DNA from: Sphingobium sp. C100
GTDB taxonomy: Bacteria > Pseudomonadota > Alphaproteobacteria > Sphingomonadales > Sphingomonadaceae
Reading direction: 5' to 3'
Assembly: GCF_000508185.1 (NCBI RefSeq)
Contig: NZ_AYOY01000176.1
Coordinates: 26,998 to 90,997, forward strand
DNA length: 64,000 nt
The notes under the pieces were generated by a model. It was given only the letters and a program-made list of their open reading frames with translations. It had not been told where the DNA came from and did no database searches. The translations under genes and the position numbers were made by a program. Below, one piece after another: positions 59,770-64,000 of the stretch (positions are counted from its first letter, which is position 1; each line of letters opens with the position of its first letter).

Positions 59770-60824
59770 AAGGTCCGCGTCACCTTGGCCAGATGCGGCG
59801 GCCGGTCGGGATTGCGCCCCCGCGCCAGCGACAGGGCATTGGCGAGACCATAAAAGCTTTGGATCTGCGCAATGGCGCCGAGCACGGCATGTGTCTCCGG
59901 CTGGCCGGGCAGCACCAGCGTCGCAGCGGTGACATCATCTGGATGACCGGCGGCGATCACTTGCGCGCCGCGTGCGTGAAAATCCTCCAGCCGTGTGCGC
60001 AGTCCCGTCCGCGCGACGTCGGTAGGCCCAAGGACCAGAACCGGATCGCCCTTCCCGACCAAGGTCATGGGACCATGCGCGACTTCGGCAATGCTGAACG
60101 CTTCAGCATGTAGGCCCGATGTTTCCTTGAGCTTCAGCGCCGCCTCCCCGGCGATCGGCAAGGTCAGGCCGCGTCCCAGCACCAACATGCTAGGTGCGTC
60201 ACGCAGCAGCGGCACTGCGCCTGTCCAGTCGGCGGCAACAGCCGCGCGAAGGACGTCCTCCACTGAGGGCAGCGCGGCGCGCAACGCAGCGTCGCCGCTC
60301 CATTCAGCGACCAGATGCGTGATCGCGACCAAGGTAGCGACGAAACTCTTGGTCGCCGCCACGCTGGTTTCGGGACCGGCATGGATGGGGATGCAGATGT
60401 CCGCCATTTCGGCCAGTGGCGAGGCTTCGTCGTTGACGATGGCGACCAGCAGGGCGCCCTGTCGCTGCGCATCCTGCGCCGCGGCGATCAAGTCAGGGCT
60501 GCGTCCCGATTGCGAAATGGCAATCAGCGGCACATCCCTGAAATGCGGCGAGGTGGCGTGATAGAGGGAGCCGATTGACGGCGCGTGGCTGAGCGTCGGG
60601 ACGCGCGCGCAGGTTTCCAGCAATATCTTGGCAAAGGCCGCTGCCTGATCCGAACTGCCCCGCGCCAGCGTCGCAACGAAGGGCGGGGCCAGCGCCCGCA
60701 GCCGCTGGCCTGCGGCGCGCACCAGATCGGCATTGCGCGCGATCTGGTGCGCGCACCGCTCGGGCGCTTCCGCCGCTTCGCGCGCCATGAGCGTGATGAT
60801 GCCGTCGCCAGGATCGTTGATCAT
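59766..60824 (-). CDS. SIS-domain aminosugar-phosphate deaminase/isomerase (NagB-II type)
   Basis: About 352 residues with two SIS domains: ARGSSDQAAAFAKILLETC and ISQSGRSPDLIAA in the first, GRGLTLPIAGEAALKLKETSG and EVAHGPMTLV in the second. This is the isomerase half of glucosamine-6-phosphate synthase without its glutaminase domain, the type found as alternative glucosamine-6-phosphate deaminase (NagB-II). It makes fructose-6-phosphate and ammonia. ATG 60824 was used; ATG 60788 directly before REAAEAPER is also possible. First gene of the operon, divergent from murQ. Confidence 0.88.
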   Translation of the reverse strand: MINDPGDGIITLMAREAAEAPERCAHQIARNADLVRAAGQRLRALAPPFVATLARGSSDQAAAFAKILLETCARVPTLSHAPSIGSLYHATSPHFRDVPLIAISQSGRSPDLIAAAQDAQRQGALLVAIVNDEASPLAEMADICIPIHAGPETSVAATKSFVATLVAITHLVAEWSGDAALRAALPSVEDVLRAAVAADWTGAVPLLRDAPSMLVLGRGLTLPIAGEAALKLKETSGLHAEAFSIAEVAHGPMTLVGKGDPVLVLGPTDVARTGLRTRLEDFHARGAQVIAAGHPDDVTAATLVLPGQPETHAVLGAIAQIQSFYGLANALSLARGRNPDRPPHLAKVTRTL

Positions 60825-60831
60825 GCCGAAC

Positions 60832-60909
60832 AATACCAAATGACCAAGGAAGGGCAATTGGAATTAATTTGGTTGCATCGATATGCGGTAAAGATAATAC
60901 CAGATGAGC
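60832..60909. promoter_or_regulatory. Two direct repeats, candidate GntR operator in the divergent amino-sugar promoter
   Basis: AATACCAAATGACC (60832-60845) and AATACCAGATGAGC (60896-60909), 12 of 14 identical, lie between the divergent deaminase and murQ genes. The second also ends a palindromic GGTAAAGATAATACC (60887-60901), which contains a GATAAT -10-like element. They are candidates for the UTRA-domain regulator encoded at 61897. Confidence 0.45.
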
Positions 60910-60999
60910 GATCCACAGACTATGCGCATGTCGGAAACTGGCCGATATGGAGCTGAACCGATTACAGCGCCGGCGTCAATGTCCGGCCATGGAGTATCC

Positions 61000-61890
61000 A
61001 TGAGTACCGAAGCCATTGATCCGCGCTATGTCGATATCGACCAATGGCCGACCTCTCTGGCGGTCGAGGCGATGCTGGAAGGGCAGATTGCGGCCATCGG
61101 CGCGATCAGGGCGCAGGTCGGCCGGATCGCGTTGGCGGCCGAAGCCGCCGCCAGCCGGTTGGGGACGGAGGGACGACTGGTTTATGTCGGCGCGGGAACC
61201 TCTGGCCGGATTGCGGTGCAGGATGGCGTAGAGCTTTATCCCACCTATAACTGGCCGCAGGATCGACTATTCTTCCTGATGGCGGGGGGGCTAGCCGCGC
61301 TGACCGAGGCGGCCGAGGGCGCTGAGGATGATGCGGATGCCGCCTGCGCCGAAATCGCCGCAGCCCGCATCGGCGCGCAGGATGTGGTGATCGGCGTCGC
61401 CGCCAGTGGCCGCACGCCCTATACCCTTGCGGCGATCGTTGCCGCGCGCGAGGCCGGCGCGCTGACCATCGGCATCGCCAATAATGCCGGCACCGACCTG
61501 CTCGCCGCCGCCGACCATGGTCTGGTTGCGGAAACCGGCACGGAAATCGTCGCCGGCTCCACCCGGATGAAAGCCGGCACGGCGCAAAAGGCGATGCTCA
61601 ACATGCTGTCGACCGCAATCATGCTCCGCAAGGGCCTCGTCTATCGTGGACGCATGATCAACATGCGCATTTCCAATGAAAAGCTGCGCTTGCGTGGCCA
61701 GGCCATGGTGCGCGACATTGCCGGTGTGGAGTTGGCAACGGCGGCGCGCGCGCTGGACGCCACGGGGGAAGACATCAAGCAGGCGATACTCGTCGCCATG
61801 GGGATGGCGACGGCGGAGGCACAGAGTCTGCTGGAAGCGCATGGCCAGAATCTGGCGGACGCGATGCGGGCCATGCAAAAGGGGGGATAA
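61000..61890 (+). CDS. murQ: N-acetylmuramic acid 6-phosphate etherase
   Basis: A 296-residue SIS-domain lyase of the usual MurQ length. The start at 61000 has GGAG upstream and gives STEAIDPRYVDIDQWPT, the family N-terminus. RLVYVGAGTSGRIAVQDGVE, the EGAEDDAD acidic motif and TGTEIVAGSTRMKAGTAQK are MurQ hallmarks. It splits MurNAc-6-phosphate to GlcNAc-6-phosphate and lactate in the cytoplasm, feeding NagA across the divergent promoter. Six bases separate it from the regulator gene. Confidence 0.93.
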   Translation: MSTEAIDPRYVDIDQWPTSLAVEAMLEGQIAAIGAIRAQVGRIALAAEAAASRLGTEGRLVYVGAGTSGRIAVQDGVELYPTYNWPQDRLFFLMAGGLAALTEAAEGAEDDADAACAEIAAARIGAQDVVIGVAASGRTPYTLAAIVAAREAGALTIGIANNAGTDLLAAADHGLVAETGTEIVAGSTRMKAGTAQKAMLNMLSTAIMLRKGLVYRGRMINMRISNEKLRLRGQAMVRDIAGVELATAARALDATGEDIKQAILVAMGMATAEAQSLLEAHGQNLADAMRAMQKGG

Positions 61891-61896
61891 GGGGAG

Positions 61897-62628
61897 ATGC
61901 GGGAGAAACTGATCGCGCGCGGCCAGGACGGCACGCCGCTCTACCTGCAACTGGCGCGCAGCCTGCGCGACCATATCGAAAGCGGGGGCATCACTCCCGG
62001 AAATGCGCTGCCTTCCGAGCGTGACCTGAGCGAAATGGCCGGTATTTCGCGTGTCACCGTGCGCAAGGCGATCGAGCAACTGATCGAGGAAGGCGTGCTG
62101 TTCCGCAAACAGGGATCTGGCACCTTCGTCGCGCGGCGGATCGAGGCCCCCGCCTCCGTCCTCTCCAGCTTCACCAGCGACGCCATTTCGCGGGGCGAAG
62201 ATCCCGGCGTCATCTGGATGATGAAAAACTATGCCCAGCCGACCGAGGAGGAAGCCGCCGCGCTCGCCATATCCCCCGTCGCGCGGGTCGCCCGGCTGGG
62301 GCGGGTGCGCCTGTCGGGCGGGGAACCATTGGCGATCGAACATGCGGTGGTGCCCGCCGACTGCCTGCCCGATCTCTCGACCATCGGCGACTCGCTGTAT
62401 GAGGCGATGGGCCATAGTGGCTTTCGCCCGACTTCCGGGACTCAACGCGTTCGCGCCTCGCTCGCCACACCCACCGAAGCCGGACTGCTGTGCGTTCGGC
62501 AGAATAGCGAGGTGCTGCGGATCGAGCGGTTGACCCGCATCCCGAGCGGCCGCGCGGTGGAATTCACCCGCTCTGTCTATCGTGGCGATCGCTATGACTT
62601 CGTCACCGAACTCAAGGAAATCGGCTGA
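61897..62628 (+). CDS. GntR/HutC-family regulator with UTRA domain
   Basis: A 243-residue regulator (AAGGGGAG before ATG). The winged helix is ALPSERDLSEMAGISRVTVRKAIEQLIEEGVL with RKQGSGTFV as wing, both typical of GntR/HutC. The C-terminal UTRA domain shows RLGRVRLSGGEPLAIEHAVVP and EVLRIERLTR. Such NagR/DasR-like proteins sense amino-sugar phosphates and control nag operons. It lies in the murQ unit, so it is expected to control this cluster including its own gene. Confidence 0.91.
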   Translation: MREKLIARGQDGTPLYLQLARSLRDHIESGGITPGNALPSERDLSEMAGISRVTVRKAIEQLIEEGVLFRKQGSGTFVARRIEAPASVLSSFTSDAISRGEDPGVIWMMKNYAQPTEEEAAALAISPVARVARLGRVRLSGGEPLAIEHAVVPADCLPDLSTIGDSLYEAMGHSGFRPTSGTQRVRASLATPTEAGLLCVRQNSEVLRIERLTRIPSGRAVEFTRSVYRGDRYDFVTELKEIG

Positions 62629-64000
62629 TGGCCTCCACGACCGCGGTGGACATGGGCGCAGCACCCGCCGCCAAACGGCCGCCGCTGCGCACCCTGGGCC
62701 TGTACCTGTTGCTGGGTTTTTCAGCGGGTCTGCCCTTCTACATGTTCAACGCCGTGCTGACCCTGCGGCTCGCGCGGCATGGCGTCGATATCGTCGTCAT
62801 CGGCTTCTTCGCCTGGATCGCACTGCTGCCGACATTCAAATTCGCCTGGGCGCCCCTGCTCGACCGCTACAGCGTACCCGGCTTTTCGCGCTTCTGGGGA
62901 CGACGGCGCGGCTGGATCATGCTCTCGCAGCTCGGCATTTTCCTGTCGATGGTCGCCATGGCCTTCACGTCAAGCGACCAGAGCCTGCCGCTCACCGCCC
63001 TCTTCGCGATCCTGCTCGCCTTCTGGACAACCACGCTGGAAGTGGCGGCGGATGGCTGGCGCATCGAATTGGCGCCGAGTCAGGCCGAACAGGGGCCGAT
63101 CGTCGCCGCCAATCTCTGGGGCTATCGCAGCGCCATGGTGGCGGCGGGTAGCGGCGCGGTGCTGGTTGCCGCCTGGGCGGACTGGAGTTGGGCTTATCTC
63201 ACCATCGCCTTCGCCGCCTTTTTGCCCTTCCCCATGCTCGCCGCGATGCGGCCTGAAGTGGAAGGATCAAAAGGCCGCGCCCGCGCTCTCATCAGCGGCA
63301 CCGTCATTGCGCTCTTCATCCTGTTGACGACCGGGGTCGCCATTGCGCTAGTCGGTTGGGGGCTGCTCTCCGCCGTGCAGGGCGCAGGCTTCTCCGCCAA
63401 GACCAATGTGACGCCGATCGTGCTGGCCGTGGCGCTGCTGCCCTTCATCGCGCTCGCCATCGCCCTGCCCCGCATCCGTCGCCTGCCTGTCGATGCGCCC
63501 GCCAAAATGCCCGGCTTTGTCGCACCCTATGTCGAGATATTCTGGCGCTACGGCTATGCGGTGCTGCCAGTTCTGGCCTTTGTTTCCTTCTACCGCATGG
63601 GCGACGTGCTGACCCTGACCCTGTCGCACCCCCTCTGGAACGCGGCCGGCTACAGTCTGGAACAGATCAGCATGGCGGACGGCGTGGTGGCGCTGACCTG
63701 TTCGATGGCGGGTGTGGCGCTCGGCGGCCTGTGCGTCGCGCGACTGCCCATGACGCTTGCCCTCATCATTGGCGCCTGCGCGTCCGCGGTCGGCAACTGG
63801 GTGTTCGTCTGGCTCTGGTACGCCGAACCCTCCGCCTTCGTCCTCTATGTCGCGGCGGGTGTCGATCAATTCGGCCATGGGCTGGAGGGGGCGGTGTTCG
63901 TCGTCTATCTCTCCATGCTGGTCAGTCCGCGCTATCCCGGCACCCAATATGCCTTTCTGTCGGGCTTCGCCTTCCTGCTGCCCCGCCTGATCGGCGGGGC
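62628..64000 (+). CDS. AmpG-like MFS permease (3' end outside window)
   Basis: At least 457 residues are visible and the frame is open to the window end. The ATG shares one base with the regulator stop (TGATG). GLYLLLGFSAGLPFYMFN and TFKFAWAPLLDRY in the first helices are the AmpG pattern, and many hydrophobic helices follow. AmpG proteins import anhydromuropeptides or GlcNAc-anhydroMurNAc across the inner membrane. It completes a recycling module with MurQ and NagA. Substrate specificity inside the AmpG family is not certain. Confidence 0.9.
   Translation, partial: MASTTAVDMGAAPAAKRPPLRTLGLYLLLGFSAGLPFYMFNAVLTLRLARHGVDIVVIGFFAWIALLPTFKFAWAPLLDRYSVPGFSRFWGRRRGWIMLSQLGIFLSMVAMAFTSSDQSLPLTALFAILLAFWTTTLEVAADGWRIELAPSQAEQGPIVAANLWGYRSAMVAAGSGAVLVAAWADWSWAYLTIAFAAFLPFPMLAAMRPEVEGSKGRARALISGTVIALFILLTTGVAIALVGWGLLSAVQGAGFSAKTNVTPIVLAVALLPFIALAIALPRIRRLPVDAPAKMPGFVAPYVEIFWRYGYAVLPVLAFVSFYRMGDVLTLTLSHPLWNAAGYSLEQISMADGVVALTCSMAGVALGGLCVARLPMTLALIIGACASAVGNWVFVWLWYAEPSAFVLYVAAGVDQFGHGLEGAVFVVYLSMLVSPRYPGTQYAFLSGFAFLLPRLIGG

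Overview
This window is about 64 kb of GC-rich DNA that reads like the chromosome (or a large replicon) of an alphaproteobacterium of the order Sphingomonadales (Sphingobium/Novosphingobium/Sphingomonas type). The evidence is dense gene packing with ATGA overlaps, TonB-dependent receptors with 'IVVTA' plug starts, CYP-type [3Fe-4S] and adrenodoxin-type ferredoxins, many SDR and acyl-CoA genes, and SnoaL-like proteins. This is inferred from gene content; no rRNA, tRNA, CRISPR array, transposase or integrase was seen.

From position 1 to about 57.6 kb the window is one large catabolic region for an unidentified hydrophobic, probably cyclic or branched carboxylated compound. (a) 1-10.0 kb: thiolase end, MarR regulator, SDR, a CoA-activation operon (two class III CoA-transferases, one with permuted domain order, a small conserved protein, an acyl-CoA ligase and an amidohydrolase), a crotonase and a divergent IclR regulator. 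(b) 10-23 kb: DUF2889 and DUF35 proteins, [3Fe-4S] ferredoxin, TonB receptor, crotonase, Gfo/Idh dehydrogenase, hydantoinase/oxoprolinase B and A subunits and a stand-alone molybdopterin oxidoreductase. (c) 23-29.6 kb: aldo/keto reductase, a kinase-fold protein lacking its catalytic Asp, ALDH, SnoaL-like protein, [2Fe-2S] ferredoxin, dimeric-barrel protein, TetR regulator. (d) 29.6-36.5 kb: a tightly coupled minus-strand operon (thiolase, SDR, acyl-CoA dehydrogenase, APH-like kinase, SDR, quinone oxidoreductase, crotonase). (e) 36.7-57.6 kb: second TonB receptor, further SnoaL-like proteins, five SDRs, an ACMSD-type amidohydrolase, a decayed alpha/beta-hydrolase fragment, acyl-CoA synthetase, GntR regulator with divergent ALDH, a duplicated CMD-domain protein, two cytochromes P450, an MFS carboxylate transporter and a TetR regulator with a clear operator.

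The genes can be read as one process: uptake by TonB receptors and the MFS carrier, hydroxylation by P450s fed by the ferredoxins (no reductase is in the window), alcohol and aldehyde oxidation by SDRs and ALDHs, CoA activation by ligases and CoA-transferases, then beta-oxidation. The overlapping kinase/acyl-CoA dehydrogenase pair at 32.2-34.5 kb resembles the LvaA/LvaC pair that removes a 4-hydroxyl through a phosphorylated acyl-CoA, which would suit a lactone or hydroxy-acid intermediate.

From 57.7 kb to the right end the content changes to amino-sugar and peptidoglycan recycling: BadF-type sugar kinase, NagA, SIS-type deaminase, divergent MurQ, a GntR/UTRA regulator and an AmpG-like permease cut by the window end. 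Two direct repeats in the divergent promoter region are a candidate operator for that regulator.
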